From positions 186,001 through 250,000 of the forward strand of contig NZ_STGU01000003.1 in assembly GCF_004912135.1 (NCBI RefSeq): DNA of 64,000 nucleotides, read 5' to 3'. Shown here piece by piece: positions 1 to 11,057 of the stretch (position 1 is the first letter of the stretch; each line of letters opens with the position of its first letter). A program made the translations under genes and the position numbers. The notes under the pieces were generated by a model. It saw only the letters and a program-made list of their open reading frames with translations. It made no database searches and was not told the DNA's origin. This DNA is from Rhizobium rosettiformans W3. GTDB taxonomy: Bacteria > Pseudomonadota > Alphaproteobacteria > Rhizobiales > Rhizobiaceae.

Positions 1-1
1 C

Positions 2-469
2 AGGGCGCAGGCCCGATGCGGAGACGGTGGGGAGTTCACCGGCGTCCGTCGCCTCGATCAGGTCCTCGTTGGGCTGGCCTGCCAGGCGCGGGTCCTGGGT
101 CCGGCTGGCGCCGATGACGACCGGGCCCTGACGTGCATTGGGGCTGAAGGTGGTAACGACATTGCCGTCTGCGGTCGTGGTGCGACGGATGACGGCGCCG
201 TCATCAGGGCCGCTTGTCGCAAGGCCTGCCGGAGCCTCGGTCGGATCACGATCGGGCTGACTGCTGGCGATGTTGGTCGGTTCCGGCGGTGCCGGTGTGA
301 GGCCGATCGGCGGATTGCTCTGAAGCGGTACGGGCGCCAGCGAGGTCCAGGCAGACAGGCCGAGCAGAGCGAGAGCGGCAAATACGGAAGACACGGTGGA
401 CAGGCGCAGGCGTGACCTGCCGCGGCGTTTGTCCTTTCGCTCCTGACCGAGCGGTGCATGAAGGTCCAT
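2..469 (-). CDS. Divergent polysaccharide deacetylase family protein, N-terminal part (cut by window edge)
   Basis: The frame opens at ATG 469 and stays open for 156 codons to the left edge, so the gene continues outside the window. Only the N-terminus is visible: a short cytoplasmic stretch starting MDLHAPLG, a single hydrophobic segment at about residues 27-45 (an uncleaved anchor or signal), then a Pro/Ala/Thr-rich low-complexity linker. No catalytic domain is included. The name rests on this N-terminal look and on position directly after the CtpA-type protease, where rhizobial genomes usually carry a YibQ-like divergent polysaccharide deacetylase. That is family knowledge plus inference. 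It follows ctpA on the same strand with an 85-base gap. Confidence 0.6.
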   Translation of the reverse strand, partial: MDLHAPLGQERKDKRRGRSRLRLSTVSSVFAALALLGLSAWTSLAPVPLQSNPPIGLTPAPPEPTNIASSQPDRDPTEAPAGLATSGPDDGAVIRRTTTADGNVVTTFSPNARQGPVVIGASRTQDPRLAGQPNEDLIEATDAGELPTVSASGLRP

Positions 470-554
470 GCGCGATTTCCAGTGATGCCGGCGGCCCAGA
501 TACGAAGAGGCCGCCCGCGCATCATCGATACGCGGGCGGCCATTTTCAAGTGGT

Positions 555-1874
555 TTACTGCAGCGACGCCTTTTGCGGGTCTGCCGGGAAGGCCGGATCG
601 GTCTTCACGCCCCGCAGCAGGTCGAGCGCGTAGTTGAGCTGGACGTCGTCCTTGGCTTCCGGCGGCACGTAGGCGACCGAACCGGAGCCCTCTTCATTCT
701 CGTTCTGGCCCTTGATGTGACCCGGAAGCGAGGATTCGCCCTCGGTGCGCACCTTGCCTTGGAGCTCTTCCGGAAGAGGCTGCTCGACCTTGATGTCAGG
801 CTCGATGCCGGTTCCCTGGATCGAGTTGCCCGAGGGGGTATAGTAGAGCGCCGTCGTCAGACGCAGCGCACCCTTGTCGCCCATCGGGATGATGGTCTGC
901 ACGGAGCCCTTGCCGAAGGAGCGGGTGCCGAGCACCGTCGCGCGCTTCAGGTCCTGCAGGGCGCCGGCCACGATTTCGGACGCCGATGCCGAGCCGCCAT
1001 TGATCAGCACGACCACCGGCTTACCATCGGTCAGATCGCCGGCCGTTGCGTTGAAGCGGCGGGTATCCTGCGGATCACGCGAGCGGGTCGAGACGACTTC
1101 GCCGCGCTCCAGGAAGGCGTCGGAGACATAGATCGCCTGATCGAGCAGACCGCCCGGGTTGAGGCGGAGGTCGAGGACAAAGCCCTTCAGCTTGTCTTCC
1201 GGCACTTCCTTCTTGATCTTCTCGATCGCGGCTTCCAGGTCGTCATAGGTCTTCTCGGTGAAGGAGATGACGCGGAGATAACCGACATCGCCTTCAACGC
1301 GCGACTTCACGGCGCGGATCGGGATGATTTCGCGGGTCACGGTGATGTCGAGCGGCTTGTCGGCGCCTTCACGCAGGATGGTCAGCTTGATCGGCGTGTT
1401 GACGGCACCGCGCATCTTCTCGACGGCTTCTTCGAGCTTCAGACCGCGAACGCTTTCGCCGTTGATCTCGGAGATGAAGTCGCCGGCGAGGATGCCGGCC
1501 TTGGCGCCGGGCGTGTCATCGATCGGGGTGATGACCTTGACCAGTTCTTCTTCCATCGTCACTTCGATGCCGATGCCGCCGAATTCACCGCGGGTCTGGG
1601 TCTGCATGTCGGCCGCGTCCTTGGCGTTCATGTAGACCGAGTGCGGGTCGAGCGAGGTCAGCATGCCGTTGATGGCGCTTTCGACCAGCTTGTTCTCGTC
1701 CGGCGGGGTGACGTATTGGGCGCGGATGCGCTCGAAGACGTCGCCGAAGATCGAGAGTTCCTTGTAGGTAGAATTGCCCGCCGCTTGCGCCGGAACACCT
1801 GCCGAATAGATGACGCTCATCGCGGTTGCGCCCATCAGTGCGCCGACGAGGAGAAGAGAGACCCTACGTATCAT
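555..1874 (-). CDS. ctpA: S41 family carboxyl-terminal processing protease (CtpA-like)
   Basis: A 439-residue periplasmic serine protease of the C-terminal processing family. A signal peptide or anchor spans residues 1-32, a PDZ domain about residues 95-180, and the S41 catalytic domain about 190-360. The catalytic Ser297 lies in the GGSASASE motif and Lys322 in SFGKGS, with the 25-residue spacing usual for CtpA. A longer frame opens at 2045, but its extra 57 residues are not hydrophobic and lie inside the upstream gene; MIRRVSLLL at 1874 starts a normal signal sequence. The start overlaps the stop of the upstream LytM gene by 11 bases, so the two are probably translated together. Such proteases trim exported or peptidoglycan-linked proteins; the substrate here is unknown. 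Confidence 0.92.
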   Translation of the reverse strand: MIRRVSLLLVGALMGATAMSVIYSAGVPAQAAGNSTYKELSIFGDVFERIRAQYVTPPDENKLVESAINGMLTSLDPHSVYMNAKDAADMQTQTRGEFGGIGIEVTMEEELVKVITPIDDTPGAKAGILAGDFISEINGESVRGLKLEEAVEKMRGAVNTPIKLTILREGADKPLDITVTREIIPIRAVKSRVEGDVGYLRVISFTEKTYDDLEAAIEKIKKEVPEDKLKGFVLDLRLNPGGLLDQAIYVSDAFLERGEVVSTRSRDPQDTRRFNATAGDLTDGKPVVVLINGGSASASEIVAGALQDLKRATVLGTRSFGKGSVQTIIPMGDKGALRLTTALYYTPSGNSIQGTGIEPDIKVEQPLPEELQGKVRTEGESSLPGHIKGQNENEEGSGSVAYVPPEAKDDVQLNYALDLLRGVKTDPAFPADPQKASLQ

Positions 1875-3345
1875 TCTGTGCCTTTCCAGAATCGCCTCCG
1901 GCCCACCAGGGACGGGAATCAACCGGTTTACCGTCTTTCCGAAGTTCAATGTAAAGTGTTGGCCGATCGGTTTCCAGCGCCAATACCGTCGCGCTCGCCA
2001 CTCTTTTCTCACCCATGGTCGCCAGCGGCTCTCCGGAGAGAACAAACTTGCCCTGGCTCGTGCTGATCCGGTCCATACCAGACAGCACCATGTGATAGCC
2101 GTCGCCCGTGTTCAGAATGATCATCTGGCCGTAGCTTCGGAAATTTCCAGCAAACACCACCCATGCATCCGCCGGTGCGGTCACCAGCGCGCCAGGCTGC
2201 GAGGCAATGACGACCCCTTGAGCCTGGTGGCCCGTTCCGTCCGGATCACCGAACTGTCGCAGGGTTTCGCCGGCAACCGGCAATTCCAATTTCTGCTTCA
2301 GCTCCGAGAACGGATATGCTGGCGCAATGCGGTTTTTATCGGGCAGTCCAGACTGGGCAAGCTCCAGGGCGCGGGCCCTCTGCTCCTCGCTCATCTGGCT
2401 GCGTTTGAGCTCTTCCGCGCGCGCCAATTCGGCGGCCTGGCGCACCGAGGTGATCTCGTTTTCCAACGAGCGGATCAGCGCCTCCATGGTCGAGGCGCGT
2501 TCGGCAAGTGCTTCCGATTGTTTGCGTTCTGCCTGGAGCTGGAGAGAGTTGGTGCGGGCGAGGCGCTCGTTTTCCGCCACCAGAAGATCCATCCGCCGCT
2601 CCTCTTCCTGGCGGTTGGCAATGGCGGCGACCATGCCGTCCATCTCCTTCCTGCCGGCCTCGCGCAGCGCGATCAACTCTTCGAGATCGGCGGCAAGCTT
2701 GTCGGTTTCGTGGCGGATCCCGGGCACCACGGCACCGAGCAGGATTGCGGTGCGGACCGATCCCAAGGCGTCTTCGGGGCTGACGAGCAAAGCGGGCGGG
2801 GGATTGCGTCCCATGCGCTGGAGGGCGGCCAGAACCTCGGCCAGCATGGCCCGGCGTTCGCGGAAGGAGGCGCGGATCTCGTCTTCGCGAAGACCAATGT
2901 CCGCCAGGCGCTTCTCGCCCTCGCTGATCTGCTTCTCGATGTCCTTGCGGCGGCTGGCCGACTCGATCAGGGCCGTCTTCAGGCTCTCCGAGGTCTTTTC
3001 CAGATCTTCGATGCTCTTCTGCAGTTCGGCCGCCTTTTCCTCCGAGAGCTTCATGCTGGAGGCAATGGCCTGCAGTTCGGCGCTGACCTGGTCGCGCTTG
3101 GAGCGCAGTTCGAGCGCCGGATCCGGTGCCGGATCGGCCACGACCCGGTCGCCTGTCTGAGCCGGGGCGGTCGGAAGGGCTCCCGTCGTGGCGCCTGGGG
3201 CTGCCGGGGTCTGCGCCTGCTGTGCCAGCGTCAGAAGCGGCGAGGCCGATGCGAGAAGGCTTCCGAGAACACAAGCCATCGCCAGGCCCGCCTTTCGGCG
3301 GCGGCCTTGAAGGACGGCTGCGATGTCTTCGGTGACGGTGGGCAA
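1864..3345 (-). CDS. EnvC-like murein hydrolase activator (degenerate LytM/M23 domain)
   Basis: A 493-residue exported protein. Residues 1-43 form a signal peptide ending in a Gln/Ala-rich stretch, about 75-350 is a long charged coiled coil, and about 354-480 is a LytM (M23) domain. Active M23 enzymes bind zinc through HxxxD and HxH. Here the first site reads GHQAQGVV around His373 and the last site is YIEL around residue 465, so at least two metal ligands seem absent; the middle motif (YHMVL, His418) remains. This pattern is that of EnvC-type proteins, which activate amidases at the septum rather than cut peptidoglycan. It lies between rlmH and ctpA and overlaps ctpA by 11 bases, a cell-envelope grouping. 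Confidence 0.85.
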   Translation of the reverse strand: MPTVTEDIAAVLQGRRRKAGLAMACVLGSLLASASPLLTLAQQAQTPAAPGATTGALPTAPAQTGDRVVADPAPDPALELRSKRDQVSAELQAIASSMKLSEEKAAELQKSIEDLEKTSESLKTALIESASRRKDIEKQISEGEKRLADIGLREDEIRASFRERRAMLAEVLAALQRMGRNPPPALLVSPEDALGSVRTAILLGAVVPGIRHETDKLAADLEELIALREAGRKEMDGMVAAIANRQEEERRMDLLVAENERLARTNSLQLQAERKQSEALAERASTMEALIRSLENEITSVRQAAELARAEELKRSQMSEEQRARALELAQSGLPDKNRIAPAYPFSELKQKLELPVAGETLRQFGDPDGTGHQAQGVVIASQPGALVTAPADAWVVFAGNFRSYGQMIILNTGDGYHMVLSGMDRISTSQGKFVLSGEPLATMGEKRVASATVLALETDRPTLYIELRKDGKPVDSRPWWAGGDSGKAQNDT

Positions 3346-3427
3346 GGGCTCTATCCGGTTCGGCGGCGAAAATACGCTGATTTGCGATCAAGGCAAAGCA
3401 TTGCGTCACCGATGGGGATCGGCGCCG

Positions 3428-3910
3428 TCAAACGCGGTGATAGGGATGTCCCGTCAGGATGGTCACGGCGCGGTAAAGCTGCTCGGCGATCAGGATGCGG
3501 ACCAGCTGATGTGGCCAGGTGAGCTTGCCAAGATTGAGGACGAGGCGGGCGCGGTCGCGTAGCTCGGGATCGATGCCATCGGCGCCACCGATGACGAAGG
3601 CCATGTCGCGCTGGCCGTTATCGGCTGCGTCTCCGACGAATTTCGCGAATTCGGCACTGTCAAAGGCCTTGCCGCGCTCGTCGAGGACGACAATGAGCGC
3701 GCCTTCGGGGATCTGGCGGGAAAGCTCCTGGGCTTCCTCGCGCTTTCTCGTGTCGGCATTGCCGGCGCGGCTTTCATTCAGTTCGACGGAGCGGGTGAAT
3801 TCGAGGCCACATTGCGGCCCGGCCTTGGCAAGACGGTCCAAATAGCGGGACGCGAGTTCCTTCTCCGGACCGGCTTTCAGCCGGCCCACGGCATAGATGC
3901 CAATTTTCAT
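3428..3910 (-). CDS. rlmH: 23S rRNA pseudouridine-1915 N3-methyltransferase RlmH
   Basis: A 160-residue SPOUT-fold methyltransferase that modifies pseudouridine 1915 in helix 69 of 23S rRNA on the assembled 70S ribosome. The sequence starts MKIGIYAVGRLK, has the cofactor-loop motif VIGGADG at about 106-112, and ends in the family signature LAEQLYRA-like (here IAEQLYRA) plus GHPYHR, which forms the knot and reaches the target base. Length matches the family (about 155-160). It sits just after rsfS, the usual rhizobial order, with a 103-base gap containing two short hairpins. Confidence 0.95.
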   Translation of the reverse strand: MKIGIYAVGRLKAGPEKELASRYLDRLAKAGPQCGLEFTRSVELNESRAGNADTRKREEAQELSRQIPEGALIVVLDERGKAFDSAEFAKFVGDAADNGQRDMAFVIGGADGIDPELRDRARLVLNLGKLTWPHQLVRILIAEQLYRAVTILTGHPYHRV

Positions 3911-4013
3911 GCGGGCAGTCCCAGTTTCAGGTCACAAAACCATCTCTATCGGCAGGAACTACCCTGCCGTGTCAATCCGGCTTCGGGACCGTCCTTGAGG
4001 ACGGCCGGCCGTA

Positions 4014-4424
4014 TTAGTGCAAGCGATCCTCGATGTCCGGAGCCGCCCACATCTTTTCGATGTTGTAGAACTCACGGATTTCGGGCCGGAACACATGCAC
4101 GATGATGTCTCCCGTATCGATCAGCACCCAATCGCCACTGTCGAGACCTTCGACGCGGGCAGAACCCAGGCCTTCGTCCTTCAGATCGGAAATGAGGTGT
4201 TCGCTGATCGCCGAGACATGACGGTTCGAGCGTCCGGACACGACCACCATGTAGTCGCCCAGGGCCGATTTGCCGGCAATGTCGATAGAGACGATGTCTT
4301 CTGCTTTGGAGTCCTCGAGGCTTGCGAGGACCAGCTCAAGCGCACGGGCTGCAGCATCGGCGCCACGTTCCATGCTCTTCGGGATAGCGCGAGAGGCGCG
4401 TCCCTTGGTGTGTACTGTTGTCAG
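4014..4424 (-). CDS. rsfS: Ribosomal silencing factor RsfS (start uncertain, probable CTG)
   Basis: RsfS (Iojap/RsfA family) binds ribosomal protein L14 and blocks subunit joining when nutrients are short. The conserved core runs from ARALELVLASLED through the DYMVVVSG and DWVLIDTGD motifs to FYNIEKMW near the end. The longest ATG frame opens at 4490 (158 residues), but its first 22 codons look unlike protein and have no ribosome site. A strong site, AAGGAAAGGA at 4440-4431, lies 6 bases before a CTG codon at 4424, giving 136 residues beginning (M)TTVHTKGRASR, the N-terminus I would expect for rhizobial homologues. An ATG at 4373 would also work but cuts the conserved lead. The product is secure; the start is not. 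Confidence 0.88.
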   Translation of the reverse strand: MTTVHTKGRASRAIPKSMERGADAAARALELVLASLEDSKAEDIVSIDIAGKSALGDYMVVVSGRSNRHVSAISEHLISDLKDEGLGSARVEGLDSGDWVLIDTGDIIVHVFRPEIREFYNIEKMWAAPDIEDRLH

Positions 4425-4551
4425 AGTTCGTCCTTTCCTTGGAATAACAGAACAGCACGTCTGCGATTCTATAACTCGGATCGCCACCAAAAGGTGGCAT
4501 CGATCTGTTAAACTTTCAAGGCATGGTCGAAAATGCCGAAGGTCCGGATCG

Positions 4552-5184
4552 TCAAGATCTCGGCTTGCCTGCCGCGGCCCGGATCGCGGTAGAGCTCAGG
4601 GTCGAGCGCGGCCCGTGAATGAAGGTCCAGGCCGGTGCCCGCTTCTGCCAGAGAACACCGGCATCCTCCTCGTCGACCCGTGCGTAGTCGAAGGTGCGTG
4701 CCGTCTTCGACGAGAGATAGGCGAGCGTGGAGCCTGGCCGGTCGATGACGGCGATCGGGAAGGTCGTTGCGATCTTCTGCCAGCGCTGCCAGCGGTGGAA
4801 GCCGGCCAGATTGTCGGCTCCCATGATCCAGATGAAATGGACATGGGGATTGCGGGCGCGGATGAAGTCCAGCGTCCGGGCGGTGTAGCTCGTGCCAAGC
4901 GTCTTTTCGAAGGCGGTGATCTTGATCCTCGGATCCTCGGCCAGCGCTTCGCAGGCCTCCAGCCGCTCCGCCAGAGGCGCCAACTCGTTGCGGCTCTTGA
5001 GCGGATTGCCCGGCGTCACCAGCCACCAGAGCTGATCGAGGCCAAGACGTCTCAAGGCGATCTCGGCCACCAGCAGGTGCCCCTGATGCGGGGGGTTGAA
5101 GGAGCCGCCGAACAGGCCGACCACCATGCCGCGCTCGACATGCGGCATCACGGTATAGCGATGGGCGAGTGCGGTTTCCACCAC
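4552..5184 (-). CDS. nadD: Nicotinate-nucleotide adenylyltransferase NadD
   Basis: About 210 residues. NadD adenylylates nicotinate mononucleotide to deamido-NAD, the step before NAD synthetase. The nucleotidyltransferase signature GLFGGSFNPPHQGH lies near residues 23-36, with the H-x-G-H type ATP site, a WWLVTPGNPLK loop, WIMGADN in the middle and the STLSSTAIR motif (the family's SSTxIR) near the end. The frame can start at GTG 5184, one base after the proA stop, or at the ATG at 5148 (MPHVERGMVVG). Neither has a clear separate ribosome site, so translation is probably coupled to proA. Confidence 0.93.
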   Translation of the reverse strand: MVETALAHRYTVMPHVERGMVVGLFGGSFNPPHQGHLLVAEIALRRLGLDQLWWLVTPGNPLKSRNELAPLAERLEACEALAEDPRIKITAFEKTLGTSYTARTLDFIRARNPHVHFIWIMGADNLAGFHRWQRWQKIATTFPIAVIDRPGSTLAYLSSKTARTFDYARVDEEDAGVLWQKRAPAWTFIHGPRSTLSSTAIRAAAGKPRS

Positions 5185-5185
5185 C

Positions 5186-6469
5186 TCAGGGACGGACCTG
5201 GCCGTTGCCGCGAACCCGGTACTTGAAGGAGGTCAGCTGCTCGACGCCGACGGGACCGCGCGCATGCATCTTGCCGGTCGCAATGCCGATCTCAGCCCCC
5301 ATGCCGAATTCGCCACCATCGGCGAACTGGGTGGATGCATTGTGCAGCAGGATCGCGGAATCAATCTCATTGAAGAAACGCTCGACGACGGCGGGATCTT
5401 CCGCGATGACGGCCTCGGTGTGGTTCGACGAATAGCGGGCTATGTGATCGATCGCCCCACCGATCCCGTCAACGACCGCCACCGAGATGATCGCGTCAAG
5501 ATATTCCGTGCGCCAGTCTTCTTCCGTGGCCGGCTTCAAGCCCGGGATGACCCGCAGCACCGTGGCCGAGGCGCGGATTTCGCAGCCGGCTTCGGTCAGA
5601 ACTTCGATCAGCGGCTGCAGATGGGTGGAGATGGCGGCACTGTCGACGAGCAGGGTTTCGGCCGAGCCGCAGATGCCGGTGCGGCGCATCTTGGCGTTGA
5701 CGACGATCTTCTTTGCCATGTCGAGATCGGCAGAGCCGTCGACATAGACGTGGCAGAGGCCTTCGAGATGGGCGAAAACCGGCACGCGGGCTTCCTGCTG
5801 CACGCGCGCGACAAGGCTTTTGCCGCCGCGGGGCACGATCACGTCGATCGATCCTTCAAGGCCCGACAGCAGCGCGCCGACGGCGGCGCGATCCGTGGTG
5901 GGCACAAGCTGGATGGCATCGGCGGGCAGGCCGGCGGTGACGAGGCCCTGCACGAGGCAGGCATGGATCGCCCGCGAGGAATGGACCGAGTCCGAGCCGC
6001 CGCGCAGGATGACGGCATTGCCGGCCTTCAGGCAGAGGGCGCCCGCATCCGCGGTCACGTTCGGGCGGCTCTCGTAGATCACGCCGATCACGCCAAGGGG
6101 CGTGCGCACGCGCTCGATGTGCAAGCCGTTCGGGCGGTCCCATTCGGTGATCATGCTGCCGACGGGATCGGGCAGCTCGGCAATCTCGCGCATCGACTCG
6201 GCAATCGCTGCGACACGGGCAGAATTCAGGGTCAGACGATCGACGAAGGAAGCGGCAAGGTTTGCGGCTGCCGCGTTCTTCAGGTCGAGCGCATTGGCCG
6301 CAAGGATCTCGGCCTCGGCGGCGACCAGAGCTTCGGCCATGGCGAGAAGCGCCTTGTTCTTGGCATCCGTCGAGGCGATGGCCAGCGGTCGAGCGGCGGC
6401 GCGGGCGCGGCGGCCGATGTCGAGCATCAGGCCTTCGACGGAGTTCTGGTTCGACACGGCATCAAGCAT
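5186..6469 (-). CDS. proA: Gamma-glutamyl phosphate reductase ProA
   Basis: A 427-residue NADPH-dependent reductase that turns gamma-glutamyl phosphate into glutamate semialdehyde, the second step of proline synthesis. Aldehyde-dehydrogenase superfamily features are visible: [21 protein letters not shown], the PRGGKSLV stretch and the catalytic Cys in [13 protein letters not shown]. The frame can be opened at GTG 6490, but the ATG at 6469 has an AAGGA site 8 bases upstream (6482-6478) and gives the usual N-terminus. It overlaps proB by 8 bases and is followed one base later by nadD, so proB, proA and nadD form one tight transcription unit. Confidence 0.96.
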   Translation of the reverse strand: MLDAVSNQNSVEGLMLDIGRRARAAARPLAIASTDAKNKALLAMAEALVAAEAEILAANALDLKNAAAANLAASFVDRLTLNSARVAAIAESMREIAELPDPVGSMITEWDRPNGLHIERVRTPLGVIGVIYESRPNVTADAGALCLKAGNAVILRGGSDSVHSSRAIHACLVQGLVTAGLPADAIQLVPTTDRAAVGALLSGLEGSIDVIVPRGGKSLVARVQQEARVPVFAHLEGLCHVYVDGSADLDMAKKIVVNAKMRRTGICGSAETLLVDSAAISTHLQPLIEVLTEAGCEIRASATVLRVIPGLKPATEEDWRTEYLDAIISVAVVDGIGGAIDHIARYSSNHTEAVIAEDPAVVERFFNEIDSAILLHNASTQFADGGEFGMGAEIGIATGKMHARGPVGVEQLTSFKYRVRGNGQVRP

Positions 6470-7636
6470 GGGCTGCATCCTTGCGGTCACTCGCTGCGGT
6501 GTCCCGCAGTTTCGGTTCGATCATGACGAGATCGTCTCGATGGATCATGGCGGCGCGGCCGGGATAACCGAGGATCTTCTCGATCTCGTTGGACTTGCGC
6601 CCGCAGATGCGGCGCGCCTCGTCGGCATCATAACCCGCGAGGCCACGGGCGATCTCGCGCCCCTCAGTCGTCACGATCGACACGGTATCGCCGCGATGGA
6701 AGGCGCCGGAGACGGATCGCACGCCTGCGGGCAGCAGGCTCTTGCCGGAGCGCAGCGCACCTTCGGCACCATTGTCCACCTGCACGATACCGGCCGGCTG
6801 TAGCTGACCGGCGATCCAGGTCTTGCGTGCCGTGACCGGCGACTTGGAGGCGGCAAACCAGGAATGGCGGGCGCCGTTTTCGATCCCTGCGAGCGGGTTC
6901 ATCGTCTTGCCCGAGGCAATGATCATGGCGCAGCCGGCGCTGGTTGCGATCTTGCCGGCGTCGATCTTGGTGCGCATACCGCCGCGCGACAGTTCCGAGG
7001 CTGCACCGCCGGCCATGGCTTCGATCGCGGGCGTGATCTCTTCGATCGTGTCGAGGAACTGCGCCTGCGGGTCGAGATGGGGCGGGGCCGTATAGAGGCC
7101 ATCGATGTCGGAGAGCAGAACGAGCAGGTCGGCGCCGGCCATGGTGGCGACGCGGGCGGCCAGGCGATCGTTGTCGCCGTAGCGGATTTCGGTCGTCGCG
7201 ACCGTATCGTTCTCGTTGATGATCGGCACAGCGCCAATCTTCAAGAGTTGATTGAGGGTGGCGCGAGCGTTGAGATAGCGGCGGCGTTCTTCGGTGTCGC
7301 CCAGCGTCAGCAGGATCTGACCGGCGACGATCTGGTGGCGGGAGAGGCTTTCTGCCCAATGGCGGGCCAGCGCAATCTGACCGACGGCCGCGCAGGCCTG
7401 GCTTTCCTCGAGCTTCAGGGCGCCCGAGGGCATGTCGAGCACGGTGCGGCCGAGCGCGATAGCGCCCGAGGAGACAACGAGAACGTCCGTGCCTCTTGCC
7501 TTCAATGCCGCGATGTCATCGCAGATGGCATCGAGCCAGGCTTTGCGCATGCCGGAACCGCGATCAACCAGAAGGGCGGAGCCGATCTTGATGACGACCC
7601 GCTTCACGCGGGAGAGCGAGCGGAGCCGGGTGGTCA

Positions 7637-7637
<1 letters not shown>
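6462..7637 (-). CDS. proB: Glutamate 5-kinase ProB
   Basis: A 391-residue enzyme that phosphorylates glutamate, the first and normally proline-inhibited step of proline synthesis. An amino-acid kinase domain fills residues 1-260, with KIGSALL at the ATP end, [15 protein letters not shown] and LLSDIDGLY motifs. A PUA domain follows from about 290 to 375. The start codon shares a base with the obgE stop (TGATG at 7639-7635), which means coupled translation from obgE into proB. The 3' end overlaps proA by 8 bases. Confidence 0.96.
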
Positions 7638-9675
<2,038 letters not shown>

Positions 9676-9678
9676 GCC

Positions 9679-9697
9679 CCGGGCGGCTGGCGCCCGG
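9679..9697. terminator. Hairpin between converging genes
   Basis: A 7-base-pair perfect stem (CCGGGCG and CGCCCGG) with a 5-base loop lies just after the EEP gene stop and before the stop of the GNAT gene on the other strand. There is no T-run on either side, so it may only stabilise 3' ends. Confidence 0.4.
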
Positions 9698-9708
9698 AGC
9701 ATTGTCGG

Positions 9709-10296
9709 CTATGCAAGTCTCCTACGGCCAGCGAAGTCCGGCTGGGACAGACGGAATTCGACCAGCGGCGCCATGGTATTGCGCGCCTTGGAGAACACGT
9801 CCTCAACGCCGACCGTGCGAAAACCGCGGGCTTCCAGCAGGCGAAGCGATGCCGGGTTGTCGGCAAAGGCGCCGCCGAAAATCTCGGCTTGCGGCATGCG
9901 CCAGAAGAAGCGGTCGAGGGCTGCCTCGACAGCTTCGGACATGATGCCCTTGCTCCAGTAGAAGCGGTTCAGCCAGTAGCCGATGTGCCAGAGGCCGTGG
10001 CGGCGCTCCAGGGACGCAACCCCGATATGGACGCCATCGAGCGTGATCGCGAAGTGCCAGTCGGGCTTGAGGCCCGACGTCACCATGTTCAGCCAGTCGC
10101 GTCCATCCTCGCGGTCGTAAGGGACCGGCACGCGCGTCAGCATGCGGGCAACGGCGAAATCGCTGAGCGAGTTCGCAATCGCATCCGCATCCTGCATGCG
10201 GTGAGGGCGCAGCACCAGACGTGCCGTTTCGATGACCGGGCAGGCGCCCGGCATCAGCGGCATTGTGGCGGGTCTTTCGGCCAGCATCGCGCTCAT
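9709..10296 (-). CDS. GNAT family N-acetyltransferase (RimJ/RimL-like), first of a pair
   Basis: A 195-residue acetyl-CoA-dependent acetyltransferase of the RimJ/RimL type: IETARLVLRPH at the start of the fold, the GYWLNRFYWSKGIMSEAVEA acetyl-CoA loop (pattern Q/R-x-x-G-x-A replaced by WSKGIM), and NPASLRLLEARGF typical of this subgroup. The start at 10296 has a GGGGGG-rich ribosome site and overlaps the stop of the neighbouring acetyltransferase gene by four bases (ATGA), so the longer frame to 10353 is not needed. Substrate unknown; family members modify protein N-termini or small amines. Confidence 0.85.
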   Translation of the reverse strand: MSAMLAERPATMPLMPGACPVIETARLVLRPHRMQDADAIANSLSDFAVARMLTRVPVPYDREDGRDWLNMVTSGLKPDWHFAITLDGVHIGVASLERRHGLWHIGYWLNRFYWSKGIMSEAVEAALDRFFWRMPQAEIFGGAFADNPASLRLLEARGFRTVGVEDVFSKARNTMAPLVEFRLSQPDFAGRRRLA

Positions 10297-10931
10297 CGCA
10301 TTTCCCCCCAGCTCTTCAAGGACAGCCAGGTCTTGCGGTCGAGCCTGTACCATTCGACGGGGACTGGCCCGCCCATGGCAAGGTTGCCGACCATGCCGGT
10401 GCCCTGGAACTGGAAGCCGGACTTCTGGATGACCCGGCGCGAGGCGATGTTGGTGACGCGGCAGCGTGCATCAATGCGGCTCACCCATTCGCGAGTGCGG
10501 AAGGCCATGTCGATCAGGGCATGGGCTGCCTCGGTGGCATAACCCTTGTTCCAGTAGGGTTCGCCCAGCCAGTAGCCCATTTCCAGGATAGTATCGTCGG
10601 CCGGATTGGGCTCCAGCGCGCAGCAACCGAGGAACTCGCCATTGTCCGCTTTTGTGATGGCATAGACGCACTTGCCAATCTCGCCGATATTCGTGCGTCG
10701 CACGAAGTCGGCCGCGTCTTTCGCCGTATAGGGATGCGGCATGCGCGCCACCATGGTGGCAATGGCGGCGTTGTTGGCGAGATGGGCAAGGGCGTCGATG
10801 TCTTCGGTGTGGGGTGCGCGCAGGACCAGCCTTTGCGACAATAAGACAGGGCAATCGCTCCTCGGCCGATCGGGCCTTGGCCGTTCTTCGGGCGACCGTG
10901 ATTGGTCGTCCCTCATCATCAGACTTTGCAT
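10293..10931 (-). CDS. GNAT family N-acetyltransferase (RimJ/RimL-like), second of a pair
   Basis: A 212-residue acetyltransferase related to its downstream partner. LSQRLVLRAPHTED begins the domain; GYWLGEPYWNKGYATEAAHA carries the acetyl-CoA-binding loop (NKGYAT), and NIASRRVIQKSGF is the subgroup motif. About 28 polar residues precede the domain. It is the promoter-proximal gene of a two-gene unit, four-base overlap with the next. A strong terminator separates it from rpmA upstream, so it needs its own promoter or read-through. The two genes likely arose by duplication, but they are well diverged. Confidence 0.85.
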   Translation of the reverse strand: MQSLMMRDDQSRSPEERPRPDRPRSDCPVLLSQRLVLRAPHTEDIDALAHLANNAAIATMVARMPHPYTAKDAADFVRRTNIGEIGKCVYAITKADNGEFLGCCALEPNPADDTILEMGYWLGEPYWNKGYATEAAHALIDMAFRTREWVSRIDARCRVTNIASRRVIQKSGFQFQGTGMVGNLAMGGPVPVEWYRLDRKTWLSLKSWGEMR

Positions 10932-10958
10932 GGTTCAGTCTCCTTCGTTGGACAAGAA

Positions 10959-10990
10959 AAAAGGGGAGATGGCGCCCCATCTCCCCTTTT
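10959..10990 (-). terminator. Rho-independent terminator after rpmA
   Basis: A perfect 14-base-pair stem (10959-10972 with 10977-10990) around a 4-base loop, flanked by A-runs on one side and T-runs on the other, so it can work in both directions. It lies 68 bases after the rpmA stop and ends the rplU-rpmA transcript. Confidence 0.9.
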
Positions 10991-11057
10991 TGTCTGACTG
11001 AACCTGGTGCGGTCAGCCGGGTCGATGAGACGCCGGCTGTTTTAGAGCGCTACCGGC

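Noticed and set aside
573-2066. 497-codon plus-strand frame opposite ctpA
   Set aside because: Shadow frame: ctpA on the other strand has clear domains and catalytic residues, while this one has none.
3989-4004. CCGTCC/GGACGG hairpin after rsfS as a terminator
   Set aside because: Only 6 base pairs and no T-run on the minus strand; transcription probably continues into rlmH.
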